NCBI RefSeq assembly: GCF_900113525.1
Contig: NZ_FOPP01000006.1
Span: 237,287-301,286 of the forward strand
Source: Pedobacter insulae
GTDB taxonomy: Bacteria; Bacteroidota; Bacteroidia; Sphingobacteriales; Sphingobacteriaceae
Direction: 5' to 3'
DNA length: 64,000 nt
Shown here: in pieces, positions 55,641-63,838 of the stretch
Layout of the letters: the number at the start of each line of letters is the position of its first letter
Position numbering within the stretch: position 1 is the stretch's first letter
Notes under the pieces: generated by a model
What the model was told of the DNA's origin: nothing
What the model saw: the letters and a program-made list of their open reading frames with translations, nothing else
Databases searched by the model: none
Program-made: the position numbers and the translations under genes

Positions 55641-56369
55641 TTAAACCTTTCTGATTCTAATAATCCGCATCCAATGCAGTACTTTCATCATTGGATAAGT
55701 AGGATCAAATTCCCACCAACGGGTTGCAAAATTCGGACTATTAGGCTTTTTATGGTGGTTATTCTGAAACAGTTCACCCATCAGTAAGAAATCCCAAGGC
55801 AATGAATTTTTGCTATGGTCGTCGTTATCATGATTAGCATAACCATATTTATGACCACACCAATTCACAATTGCTCCATGTAACGGACCCATTAAAAAAT
55901 GGATCGGCAATAATAGATACATCCACCAATATTCGGCAAAAACAATATAAAACCCAATGTAAGCCAGCATACATCCTATGCGCCAAAACCAACTATCGCC
56001 AATCCTATCAACCAGTGGCCATTCAGGGTAATTGCCTCTAAAAGCAGGTTCAGGCTCAATTTTATGTAAAAGATAGTTCAGATACATATTTTTGGTTGCC
56101 AACATCATGCCAAATACATCCTTGAAAAAATGTGGAGAATGCGGATCCTTTTCGGTATCGCTATAAGCATGGTGCATCCTATGCAAAATAGCGTAGGCCC
56201 GAGGATTTAAAAATGATGAGCCCTGAGATATTAATAAAATAAGGTAGAAAAATCGCTCCCAGAACTTCTCCATCTTAAACATCTTGTGCGATGAATAACG
56301 ATGCAAGAAAAAAGTTTGACTAAATAACGATAGGAACCAGTGTGCTAAAAAAAACAATAATATAATCAT
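55641..56369 (-). CDS. fatty-acid (acyl-CoA type) desaturase
   Basis: A 242-residue membrane di-iron enzyme. The three His boxes are H23-R-Y-S-S-H28, H63-R-M-H66-H67 ([11 protein letters not shown]) and NNHHK near residue 208. The pattern matches the delta-9 desaturase family. It would place a double bond in a fatty acyl chain to keep membranes fluid. There is no cytochrome b5 domain. It is 12 bp downstream of the cupin gene and may share its message. It is convergent with the helicase. Confidence 0.9.
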   Translation of the reverse strand: MIILLFFLAHWFLSLFSQTFFLHRYSSHKMFKMEKFWERFFYLILLISQGSSFLNPRAYAILHRMHHAYSDTEKDPHSPHFFKDVFGMMLATKNMYLNYLLHKIEPEPAFRGNYPEWPLVDRIGDSWFWRIGCMLAYIGFYIVFAEYWWMYLLLPIHFLMGPLHGAIVNWCGHKYGYANHDNDDHSKNSLPWDFLLMGELFQNNHHKKPNSPNFATRWWEFDPTYPMMKVLHWMRIIRIRKV

Positions 56370-56381
56370 GCAAATCCCCTA

Positions 56382-56879
56382 CTACCTCCCAAAATCATCT
56401 TGAACACGAACAATATCACTCTCATCCGAAGGGTTTTCCGCATCCGTATGTTGCCAGATTTCTGCTACCACTCCCCAATCTTCCAGACCAATTAAACGGT
56501 GACGTTCACCTTGTTGTAATTTAATCTGATCTGTTGGATGATAAGACTTTAACTCTCCCTCTTCATCCGTAGCACTGGTTTTAATACCCACTGTACCACT
56601 TACAACCTGCCATATTTCGGCACGACGGTGATGATATTGCCAAGAAAGGCGGGTATTCGGTGCAACTATCAAAATCTTCGGACTTAACTTTCCTCCAATC
56701 TTTAAGCTATCCACCGCTAGTCCATCAAAATAAGTATCAGCAAACTGTTGGGCCTGTCCTTCATCTATCACAAAAAACCCGCCCCAAGGACGAGTTTCAT
56801 CACGATTGATCACATTAAAACCCTCAATCTGCAAACGTTGGGCAACCGTATCGAATATTTCTTTTTTAGTAGAATCCAT
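56382..56879 (-). CDS. cupin-type protein, mannose-6-phosphate isomerase-like
   Basis: A 165-residue single-domain cupin. It has NRDETRPWGGFFVIDEGQ, then ILIVAPNTRLSWQYHHRRAE (metal His pair), EIWQVVSGTVGI and QGERHRLIGLEDWGVVAEIW. This is the type II mannose-6-phosphate isomerase/pyrophosphorylase C-terminal pattern. An isomerase role is likely but unproven for lone domains. ATG 56879 (MDSTKKEIFDTV) is preferred to GTG 56888. It precedes the desaturase gene. Confidence 0.83.
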   Translation of the reverse strand: MDSTKKEIFDTVAQRLQIEGFNVINRDETRPWGGFFVIDEGQAQQFADTYFDGLAVDSLKIGGKLSPKILIVAPNTRLSWQYHHRRAEIWQVVSGTVGIKTSATDEEGELKSYHPTDQIKLQQGERHRLIGLEDWGVVAEIWQHTDAENPSDESDIVRVQDDFGR

Positions 56880-56925
56880 AATTGCCACAAAAATACGGCT
56901 TACAAATTAAAAAAGCGAACCTCCC

Positions 56926-57477
56926 TTACTTAATTTCAGTCACTACAACATCAATAGGCATTCCTGCTGTCTGCAAAATAAATGGGAAGTCTGGATTATT
57001 TAAGATCCAAAGTTCAACTTTGCCGTCTTCACTGGTAATGCGAGTGGCATCCATTTCCTTACCATCAATTTTCATGGGATTTGGATCCGGTGTCTTCGTT
57101 TTAAACTTAATCCCATTATAGGTAAGCGCTTTCGTATCAACCATCGATTTATAGGCTGCTTTTGAAATGACCCCATAGGTTTCTGTATCGCTTAACTTGG
57201 TAGTTCCTAATCCTGGCTGCGAAGTATAGATTGACGTCCCGTTTGCCAAACCTTTTTCGCTTATTACAAATTCGCCGTCGCCATAGCCTTCTACCGACCA
57301 GGCAAAGGTAATTGGCGTCTTGATAGATTTAATTGTAAAACTTACAGGTACTTCTTGTCCTTGAACAAAAGCACTTGCATAAACTCTTGTACCATCCTTA
57401 AATTCTGGCAATACTTTCTGCGCAAATACGCCTACAGAAATAAATAAACATACAACTGATAAAAAAATTCTCTTCAT
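56926..57477 (-). CDS. secreted protein of unknown function
   Basis: A 183-residue protein with signal peptide MKRIFLSVVCLFISVGVFAQ. The mature part is beta-rich: VYASAFVQGQEVPVSFTIKS, FAWSVEGYGDGEFVISEKG, then DGKVELWILNNPDFPFILQT. The shape recalls secreted domains with a DUF3108- or lipocalin-like fold, but no certain family is seen. It lies alone between the cupin and hutU genes and ends in VVVTEIK. Confidence 0.7.
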   Translation of the reverse strand: MKRIFLSVVCLFISVGVFAQKVLPEFKDGTRVYASAFVQGQEVPVSFTIKSIKTPITFAWSVEGYGDGEFVISEKGLANGTSIYTSQPGLGTTKLSDTETYGVISKAAYKSMVDTKALTYNGIKFKTKTPDPNPMKIDGKEMDATRITSEDGKVELWILNNPDFPFILQTAGMPIDVVVTEIK

Positions 57478-57520
57478 TTGGTTAAATAATTAGTTAGTTA
57501 AATTTATATAAAAAATCCGA

Positions 57521-59521
57521 CTATATCAGTCCGTCAATTATTTTATCATCAACCCTATTCGGAAGGGTAACTCTTAAGGAAGGCGTCCGCTCCATCTCTC
57601 TTTTAATAGCAAAAACCGCTTCATCATTTCTTGCCCAGCTTCGTCTGGCAATCCCATTATTAACATCATAAAATAGCATTCCCCTGGCTTTTTGAGCTGC
57701 CGCTTCGCTACCATCCAACACCAGTCCAAACCCTCCGTTTATAACCTCTCCCCAACCTACTCCGCCACCATTATGAATCGACACCCAAGTGGCACCCCGA
57801 AAACTATCGCCAATCACGTTATGGATAGCCATGTCGGCCGTAAAACTACTTCCATCATAAATATTACTTGTTTCCCTGTACGGAGAATCGGTTCCACTAA
57901 CGTCGTGATGATCTCTTCCTAAGATAACCGGACCGTGGAGTAAACCTGCTGTAACTGCCTCATTAAATCTCAAAGCAATTTTAGCTCTGCCTTCAGCATC
58001 GGCATACAGTATTCGCGCCTCCGAACCAACTACAAGGTCGTTAGACATCGCATTTTTAATCCAAATGATATTATCATCCAGTTGCTGTTGTATCTCCTTG
58101 GGGGCTGTTACCCGAATATCTTCCATCACTTCCATGGCCAAGCGATCTGTTGTAACAAGATCCTCTTTCCTACCCGATGAGCATACCCACCTGAACGGAC
58201 CGAAACCAAAATCAAAGCATTTAGGACCTAAAATATCTTCTACATACGAACCGTATCTGAATTTCTCCCCTCCCTCATCAAAAATAGCGGCTCCTGCTCT
58301 TCCCGCTTCCAGCATAAAAGCATTTCCATAATCAAAAAAGTAAGTTCCCTTAGCAACATGCCTGTTAATGCAAGCAACCTGTCTTACTAAAGAAGATTCG
58401 ACTTCCTTTTTAAAGGACGCTGGATTTTCGGCCATCATGCTATTCGCTTCCTCAAAACTTAGGCTAACCGGATAATAGCCTCCCGAAAATGGATTATGGA
58501 GTGACGTTTGGTCTGAACCAATGGTGACAAAAACCCCTTCCTCGTCAAATTTCTCCCACACATTAACTATATTGCCGATGTAGGCCAGAGAAACCGTTTC
58601 TTTATCACGCTGTGCTTTGCGGACCCTTTCTACTAAAGCTGGCAACCCTTCAATCAACTCATCGACCCATCCTTGTTCATATCTTTTTACAGCTGCCGTT
58701 GGATTTACTTCTGCACAAACTGTAATACACTTCGAAATATTTCCAGCTTTTGGCTGAGCGCCGCTCATGCCCCCTAATCCCGCAGTAAGAAACACCTTTC
58801 CTTCGGGCGTTTCATGGTCGGCAAGTTTTTTTCTAAACGCATTCATCAAAGTAATGGTGGTACCGTGCACAATGCCCTGCGGACCAATGTACATAAACGA
58901 ACCGGCCGTCATCTGCCCATACTGTGTTACTCCCAGTGCAGTAAACTTCTCCAAATCTAGTTTACCTGAATAATTAGGGATCATCATTCCATTGCTAACC
59001 ACTACCCGCGGCGCCGACGGATTTGAAGGGAACAGGCCCTGCGGATGTCCGCTATAAATATTAAGCGTCTGATAATCGGTCATGGTAGCCAAATATTGCA
59101 TAGTGAGCAGGTACTGCGCCCAATTTTGAAATACACTCCCATTCCCTCCGTAGGTAATCAGCTCATGCGGAAACTGAGCAACCTTAGGGTCTAGATTATT
59201 TTGAATCATCAGCATAATGCATCCCGCCTGTTTGCTTTGAAATGGATAATCGCTTATTGAACGGGCATACATTTCATACTTCGGCATAAAACGATACATG
59301 TAAATTCGGCCATAGCTATTCAGTTCCTCAAAGAACTCAATGGCAAGTTCAGTATGCCATTCGGCAGGAAAATAGCGTAATGCATTACGAACGCTTAATT
59401 TCTTTTCCTCATCGTTTAACACATTTGCTCTAATAGGCGCATGCGCAATCTGTTTATCATAGCTATACTTTGCCGGTAAAGTGGCTGGTATACCTTGTAA
59501 AATTTGCTGTCTGAAGTCCAT
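57521..59521 (-). CDS. hutU: urocanate hydratase
   Basis: A 666-residue enzyme of histidine breakdown that hydrates urocanate to imidazolone propionate with tightly bound NAD. Typical parts are ITYGGNGSVFQNWAQYLLTM, YSGHPQGLFPSNPSAPRVVV, TAGLGGMSGAQPKAGN, then ALRFNEAVTAGLLHGPVILG and IHNGGGVGWGEVINGGFG. I chose ATG 59521 (MDFRQQILQGIP). The open frame continues upstream through a palindrome, but those codons (YPSLRGTKQS) are repeat text, not enzyme. It follows hutH in the same direction. Confidence 0.94.
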   Translation of the reverse strand: MDFRQQILQGIPATLPAKYSYDKQIAHAPIRANVLNDEEKKLSVRNALRYFPAEWHTELAIEFFEELNSYGRIYMYRFMPKYEMYARSISDYPFQSKQAGCIMLMIQNNLDPKVAQFPHELITYGGNGSVFQNWAQYLLTMQYLATMTDYQTLNIYSGHPQGLFPSNPSAPRVVVSNGMMIPNYSGKLDLEKFTALGVTQYGQMTAGSFMYIGPQGIVHGTTITLMNAFRKKLADHETPEGKVFLTAGLGGMSGAQPKAGNISKCITVCAEVNPTAAVKRYEQGWVDELIEGLPALVERVRKAQRDKETVSLAYIGNIVNVWEKFDEEGVFVTIGSDQTSLHNPFSGGYYPVSLSFEEANSMMAENPASFKKEVESSLVRQVACINRHVAKGTYFFDYGNAFMLEAGRAGAAIFDEGGEKFRYGSYVEDILGPKCFDFGFGPFRWVCSSGRKEDLVTTDRLAMEVMEDIRVTAPKEIQQQLDDNIIWIKNAMSNDLVVGSEARILYADAEGRAKIALRFNEAVTAGLLHGPVILGRDHHDVSGTDSPYRETSNIYDGSSFTADMAIHNVIGDSFRGATWVSIHNGGGVGWGEVINGGFGLVLDGSEAAAQKARGMLFYDVNNGIARRSWARNDEAVFAIKREMERTPSLRVTLPNRVDDKIIDGLI

Positions 59522-59567
59522 ATTTTTATGTTTCTCTGTGGTAAATAGTTTGATCCCTTGGCCAGAT

Positions 59568-59666
59568 GTCATTGCGAGGTTTGCGTCATTGCGAGGAGCG
59601 TAGCGACGAAGCAATCTAATCTGAGATTGCTTCGTACCTCGCAATGACGGGTACCTCGCAATGACG
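59568..59666. repeat. CGTCATTGCGAGG palindrome, nested double copy
   Basis: Two palindromes are nested. The inner left arm is 59584-59617 (CGTCATTGCGAGGAGCGTAG, then CGACGAAGCAATCT) and the inner right arm 59624-59649. An outer pair of half motifs lies at 59568-59580 and 59653-59666. The element starts one base after the hutH stop codon and fills the 145-bp gap to hutU. Confidence 0.9.
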
Positions 59667-61214
59667 TTATCCAAAGGGAATTCCTGTCTCTTCCGCCTCA
59701 CTTTTAGCAATCCTTAAAATATCAGCAGATCTAACCAAATCCGCGATTGTTTGAATCATATCATACATGATTTGATCCTCTTCTATATGAGCTACCTTTG
59801 AGCGAATAAACTCGTGAACAGCCGTTAATATTTTTCCTGGCTTTAATGGCGCATGGTAATCCAATGCCTGTGTAGCACAAAAAAGTTCAATGGCTAAAAT
59901 TTGCTCCGTATTACCCATTACCTGATGGAGCTTTCTGGCGCCGATAGAGCCCATGCTTACATGATCTTCCTGTCCCAAAGAGGTTGGAATGCTATCAGCA
60001 CTAGATGGGAAACAAAGTCCTTTATTCTCACTTGCCAACGCTGCCGAGGTATATTGTACAATCATAAAACCCGAATTGATGCCTGTTTCTTTCATTAACA
60101 ACTTAGGCACTTCCTCATTTCCTTCAAGGGCTAAATAGATCCGGCGGTCACTGATATTTCCTATCTCAGCCGCGGCCAGACAGGCATAATCTAACGGCAA
60201 AGCGATAGGCTGACCGTGAAAATTCCCGCCACTAATGGTCGTCGAATCACTAAAAACGATCGGGTTATCGGTTACCGAGTTAATTTCTATTTCTACCGTT
60301 TCTTGCAGATGATTGAATGCATTACGAGATGCGCCATGTACTTGAGGGATGCACCGTAACGAATATGGATCCTGAACTTTCGCACAATTCAAATGTGATT
60401 GGCCGATCGCAGAATCTTGTAACAAAGCACGCATATTGGATGCTACCCGAAGCGTGCCAGCATAAGGCCGTAATTGATGAAGGCGCTCATCAAAGGGCTT
60501 TGCAGACCCTTTTAAGCCCTCTATCATCATAGCAGAAATGATATCTGCCTGATCAAGCAAATTACCCATCCTTTCAACTGCTTTTACGCCATGGGCCGAC
60601 ATAAACTGCGTTCCATTAATGAGTGCCAGCCCTTCTTTTGCACTTAGCAAAATGGGATTCATGTCGTATTTTTTTAAAAGTTCGGTAGTTTCTATAATCT
60701 CTCCGCCATAATGAACTTTCCCCAATCCGATTAAGGGTAAAAAAAGATGCGACAAAGGCGCTAAATCGCCCGAAGCACCAACAGAGCCTTGCTTTGGCAC
60801 AACTGGAATGGCATCAACTTCCAAGAGCCACAGCATTCGGTCGAGTGTTGCTTCTTGCACGCCCGAAAAGCCTTTTGCCAAAGCATGGATTTTTAAGATC
60901 AGCATCAACTTCGAAATCTCTACATCAATTGGCTCGCCCACCCCTACTGCATGGCTTTTTAAGATATTTTCCTGAAGTTTCTTTGTGTCTGCCGGAGAAA
61001 TCATAGTGGTACAAAGTGGGCCAAATCCTGTATTGATACCGTATACAGCATTATCACCCTTCGCAATTTTCTCTACCACAGCACTGCATTCCCTTACCCG
61101 CTCGCGCGCCTCTGGATCAAGTATTGCCTTAATTTTTCCACTACCTATTGCTAATGCATCTGTTACGGTTAAAAAATCTATCCCGTACTTAAAAATCTGC
61201 TCCATTGTTTTCAT
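59667..61214 (-). CDS. hutH: histidine ammonia-lyase
   Basis: A 515-residue enzyme that removes ammonia from histidine to give urocanate, the substrate of HutU. The MIO cofactor is made from A147-S148-G149 (KQGSVGASGDLAPL). Other family stretches are DNAVYGINTGFGPLCTT, SAKEGLALINGTQFMS, SGGNFHGQPIALPLDY and FPSSADSIPTSLGQEDHVSM. ATG 61214 or ATG 61205 could be the start. A LysR gene reads away from it 69 bp upstream. Confidence 0.96.
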   Translation of the reverse strand: MKTMEQIFKYGIDFLTVTDALAIGSGKIKAILDPEARERVRECSAVVEKIAKGDNAVYGINTGFGPLCTTMISPADTKKLQENILKSHAVGVGEPIDVEISKLMLILKIHALAKGFSGVQEATLDRMLWLLEVDAIPVVPKQGSVGASGDLAPLSHLFLPLIGLGKVHYGGEIIETTELLKKYDMNPILLSAKEGLALINGTQFMSAHGVKAVERMGNLLDQADIISAMMIEGLKGSAKPFDERLHQLRPYAGTLRVASNMRALLQDSAIGQSHLNCAKVQDPYSLRCIPQVHGASRNAFNHLQETVEIEINSVTDNPIVFSDSTTISGGNFHGQPIALPLDYACLAAAEIGNISDRRIYLALEGNEEVPKLLMKETGINSGFMIVQYTSAALASENKGLCFPSSADSIPTSLGQEDHVSMGSIGARKLHQVMGNTEQILAIELFCATQALDYHAPLKPGKILTAVHEFIRSKVAHIEEDQIMYDMIQTIADLVRSADILRIAKSEAEETGIPFG

Positions 61215-61283
61215 TATTAATTAAGTAAAATTAGCAATACATTTGATAACCATTAATACCAATTTTGTCATCAATTAATAATC

Positions 61284-62171
61284 ATGAGTTATCAAATAGA
61301 GCTAAGACATCTACAGTATTTTCAAGTGCTAGGTAAAGAACTAAACTTTCATAGAGCTTCAGAAAAACTGTTTATTTCCCAACCAGGACTTAGCAGGCAG
61401 ATTAAACAAATGGAAGAGATCTTTGGCGTTAGCCTCTTTGATCGCACGAAGCGCAAAGTTGAACTCACAGCAGCTGGAGCATATTTATTAAAAGAAGTAG
61501 ACTTTATTTTTAGTCACCTAAAAAATGTGAAACAGCAAGTGGCCAACATTCAGCAAGGCAAATTAAGTGAATTAAGAATAGGTTTTCTTGGTTCCGCAGC
61601 GCAGAAGGTAATTCCAGAATTTGTTTCAGGATTAAATAGGGAACATCCTGGCATCAGAACTATTTTGGAAGAAATGCCTAACAAGCTTCAGCTAGAGCTT
61701 TTGCAGAAGCACGAGTTAGACATTGGTTTTGTGAGGGTGAAATCCTTTCCCGAAGGAATTGCCAGTCATCTAGTGCATAGAGATACGTTCTCGATTGTGT
61801 TACCCTTAAACCATCCGTTAAAATCGGCTACCTTTAATGAAATTAAAAAACTTAGTGAAAAACCTTTTATTTTCTTTTCAAGCGATGATAGTCCACATTA
61901 CTTTGATTTGGTGATGAGCATTTGTGAAGACCATGGATTTAGGCCAACAGTATTTCACAAATCGATCAATGCATTAACTATTTTTAAATTAATTGAAGAA
62001 GGAATGGGCGTAGCGATTCTACCCACATCCCTGCAGTATGGCTACGATCTCAAAGTTAAATTTATTGAGCTAAACTACATTAAGCAGCAAACAGAGCTTT
62101 ATTTGGTATGGAACGAGCAAAATAGAAATCCGTCTTTACTAGATGCTGTTAATTTTGTAAACGAAGCTTAG
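61284..62171 (+). CDS. LysR-family transcriptional regulator, probable hut regulator
   Basis: A 295-residue regulator. The N-terminal helix-turn-helix is ELRHLQYFQVLGKELNFHRA with SEKLFISQPGLSRQIKQME, the classic LysR start. The effector domain begins near LRIGFLGSAAQKVIPEFV. It is divergent from hutH with 69 bp between, the normal layout for a LysR protein that controls its neighbour in response to a pathway metabolite such as urocanate. This role is inferred only from position. Its stop overlaps that of the receiver gene (TTAG). Confidence 0.9.
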   Translation: MSYQIELRHLQYFQVLGKELNFHRASEKLFISQPGLSRQIKQMEEIFGVSLFDRTKRKVELTAAGAYLLKEVDFIFSHLKNVKQQVANIQQGKLSELRIGFLGSAAQKVIPEFVSGLNREHPGIRTILEEMPNKLQLELLQKHELDIGFVRVKSFPEGIASHLVHRDTFSIVLPLNHPLKSATFNEIKKLSEKPFIFFSSDDSPHYFDLVMSICEDHGFRPTVFHKSINALTIFKLIEEGMGVAILPTSLQYGYDLKVKFIELNYIKQQTELYLVWNEQNRNPSLLDAVNFVNEA

Positions 62172-62662
62172 CTGCTAAGAAACTTATGTAAATAATTTAA
62201 CCGCTCTTTTATCCCAATTTTAAGCAGGTTGAAACGTCGCTGCTCTTTGCTGCGCACCAGCAGTTTTTCCACTTGCGACAACAGCGCATTCAAGTCAAAT
62301 GGCTTAGCAAGAAATGCATCGCAGCCATAATCTCTTACAGACCATAAGAGTTGTGGATAGGCTGAATACAAGATTACGGGCACATTACTAAACCGCAGGT
62401 CGTTTTTAATTTGCGAACATAATTCTCCACCATTTACTTGCGGCAGTAAGTACTCTATTAAAACGAGATCAGGGTTGTAATCCTTCAAAATAGGTAGGAT
62501 ATTCGGTGTATCTTTTACAATTTTACATTCATAACCAGCCGACTCAAAAAGTTCGCAAAGGATTTCCCCCAATGCTGGATCAGGTTCGATCACTAATATT
62601 TTTGGCACAAGATCCCGTACGCTTTCAGAATTTTTATCGATATTAAAATTTTGTATTGACAT
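62168..62662 (-). CDS. receiver-domain protein with Glu at the phosphorylation site
   Basis: A 164-residue protein. Residues 20-140 are a response-regulator receiver domain (PKILVIEPDPALGEILCELF). The usual phosphate-accepting Asp is Glu70 (DLVLIEYLLPQVNGGE), and the acid pair at strand 1 reads E26-P-D28. The conserved Ser/Thr (VILYSAYP) and Lys (FLAKPF) are present. There is no output domain; the ends are short basic stretches. Glu at this place often mimics the phosphorylated state, so the protein may be locked on or may bind a partner. It is in the same direction as hsp20. Confidence 0.85.
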   Translation of the reverse strand: MSIQNFNIDKNSESVRDLVPKILVIEPDPALGEILCELFESAGYECKIVKDTPNILPILKDYNPDLVLIEYLLPQVNGGELCSQIKNDLRFSNVPVILYSAYPQLLWSVRDYGCDAFLAKPFDLNALLSQVEKLLVRSKEQRRFNLLKIGIKERLNYLHKFLSS

Positions 62663-62721
62663 AGCTTTTCACTTAAAAATATACATCAAATAAAATCTAG
62701 ATGGACAGCAGCATTAAAGAA

Positions 62722-62740
62722 GGCTACCCTTTCGGTAGCC
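62722..62740 (-). terminator. intrinsic terminator after hsp20
   Basis: On the - strand GGCTACC pairs with GGTAGCC (7 bp, 5-base loop) and is followed by TTCTTT. It ends the hsp20 message before the receiver gene. Confidence 0.7.
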
Positions 62741-62758
62741 CTTTCATGCAATTAATGA

Positions 62759-63205
62759 TTAGCTAATAGAAATTTGTCGAGTAGTAACTTTTGCTTCTTC
62801 TCTTTTAGCAATCTGTAACAGCAAAATTCCGTCATTGTACTTAGCCTCGATATTGTTTTCATCTGCACTTTCAGGCAGCGTAAATGATCGAACAAATGAA
62901 GTGTAACTAAATTCCCTTCTGCTAAAATTTTTACCTTGCTGTTGGTTTTCTTGCTCTTTTTCTACGGAAATGCTTAATAAATTTCTTTCCAAGTTAATCT
63001 TGAACTCCTCTTTCACAAGTCCGGGAGCTGCAAGTTCGATTTGGAAGTGATCTGGGGTTTCACAAATATTCACCGCAGGTACTACCGCAATATCTCTTCC
63101 CGAAAAGAAACTATCGGTAAAGATCGAATCAAACACGTTGTTGAATGAAGGAATAAGTGTCCCTTCGCTTTTGTTTTTGTCTGAATTAAATTTAACCAGT
63201 GTCAT
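62759..63205 (-). CDS. small heat-shock protein, Hsp20/alpha-crystallin family
   Basis: A 148-residue chaperone that binds unfolding proteins without ATP. The alpha-crystallin domain runs from about residue 38 to 130: VPAVNICETPDHFQIELAAPGL with VKEEFKINLERNLLSISVE, then FSRREFSYTSFVRSFTLPES and the GILLLQIAKR end. The C-terminal tail carries IXI-like QISIS. A strong Shine-Dalgarno (AAGGAGG, eight bases before ATG) is unusual for this phylum and points to high expression. Upstream dyads and a -24/-12-like element suggest special control. Confidence 0.94.
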   Translation of the reverse strand: MTLVKFNSDKNKSEGTLIPSFNNVFDSIFTDSFFSGRDIAVVPAVNICETPDHFQIELAAPGLVKEEFKINLERNLLSISVEKEQENQQQGKNFSRREFSYTSFVRSFTLPESADENNIEAKYNDGILLLQIAKREEAKVTTRQISIS

Positions 63206-63213
63206 TGGTTTTT

Positions 63214-63220
63214 CCTCCTT
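63214..63220 (-). promoter_or_regulatory. strong Shine-Dalgarno of hsp20
   Basis: AAGGAGG on the - strand lies eight bases before the hsp20 ATG. Most genes in this window have only A-rich leaders, so the match stands out. Confidence 0.8.
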
Positions 63221-63281
63221 AATTTTTTTTAATGATTAAAACTATGATTAATTAAAATGGACATCCGTCCGGATAGGTAGA

Positions 63282-63298
63282 TTCAATTGATATGCCAA
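63282..63298 (-). promoter_or_regulatory. sigma-54-like -24/-12 element upstream of hsp20
   Basis: TTGGCATATCAATTGAA on the - strand resembles the -24/-12 consensus TTGGCAC-N5-TTGC, with GG matching at -24 but GA instead of GC at -12. It lies about 77 bases from the start codon. Tentative. Confidence 0.35.
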
Positions 63299-63319
63299 AG
63301 GCGTTTTTGAATGTTTTAA

Positions 63320-63366
63320 ACTGAAAATTTTTCAGTCGAAAGGAATATTTGACAGTTTTGCCTGTC
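63320..63366. promoter_or_regulatory. two dyads upstream of hsp20
   Basis: ACTGAAAA-T-TTTTCAGT (63320-63336) is a perfect palindrome. GACAG-N6-CTGTC (63351-63366) follows. They could be activator sites for hsp20, or the second could be a weak terminator for the gene at 63383. Confidence 0.4.
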
Positions 63367-63382
63367 GCTACTACCTCTGAAA

Positions 63383-63727
63383 TTAAGATCGTGATCTAAT
63401 CCACACCCCAAAAAGTATAGAGGAGACGATGATCAGGTAGGCATGACCATCAAGGTCGCAATTAATTAAACTATAAGTACCATAGGTGCCATTACTGTAA
63501 AACGGTGTCAAAGGAATGCGAATTCTACAAGGCGTTCCAGAAATTCCTGGGGGTAAGCAAAAGTCACTTACATCGCCATATGGTTGGTATGCATCGTAAT
63601 CACTGCTAAAAATAATGAGCTTTTGAAACAGTACACCATCGCTATTTCTTCGACAACCAGTTTGAGCAAACGAGAAGCTAAAAAATATGATAAGTAGGAA
63701 GACGGTTAGTATTGCTTTCTTTCCCAT
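63383..63727 (-). CDS. small Cys-containing secreted protein of unknown function
   Basis: A 114-residue protein with signal peptide MGKKAILTVFLLIIFFSFSFAQ. The mature part contains Cys residues in TGCRRNSDGVLF, SDFCLPPGISGTPCRIRIP and LINCDLDG, which may form disulphides. It is rich in Tyr, Pro and Gly. A hydrophobic C-terminal stretch (AYLIIVSSILFGVWIRS) may be a membrane anchor or a second secretion signal. No known family was recognised. Confidence 0.6.
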   Translation of the reverse strand: MGKKAILTVFLLIIFFSFSFAQTGCRRNSDGVLFQKLIIFSSDYDAYQPYGDVSDFCLPPGISGTPCRIRIPLTPFYSNGTYGTYSLINCDLDGHAYLIIVSSILFGVWIRSRS

Positions 63728-63838
63728 GATGTTTGTATTTCCGATATGAACAAGCGTATTACTTGTTCATAATTGTCATAAAACTCGAGAGCGAAAAGGA
63801 CGTTGCTAAATTTCTAACAAGGTTACACCGAAAAAGTT

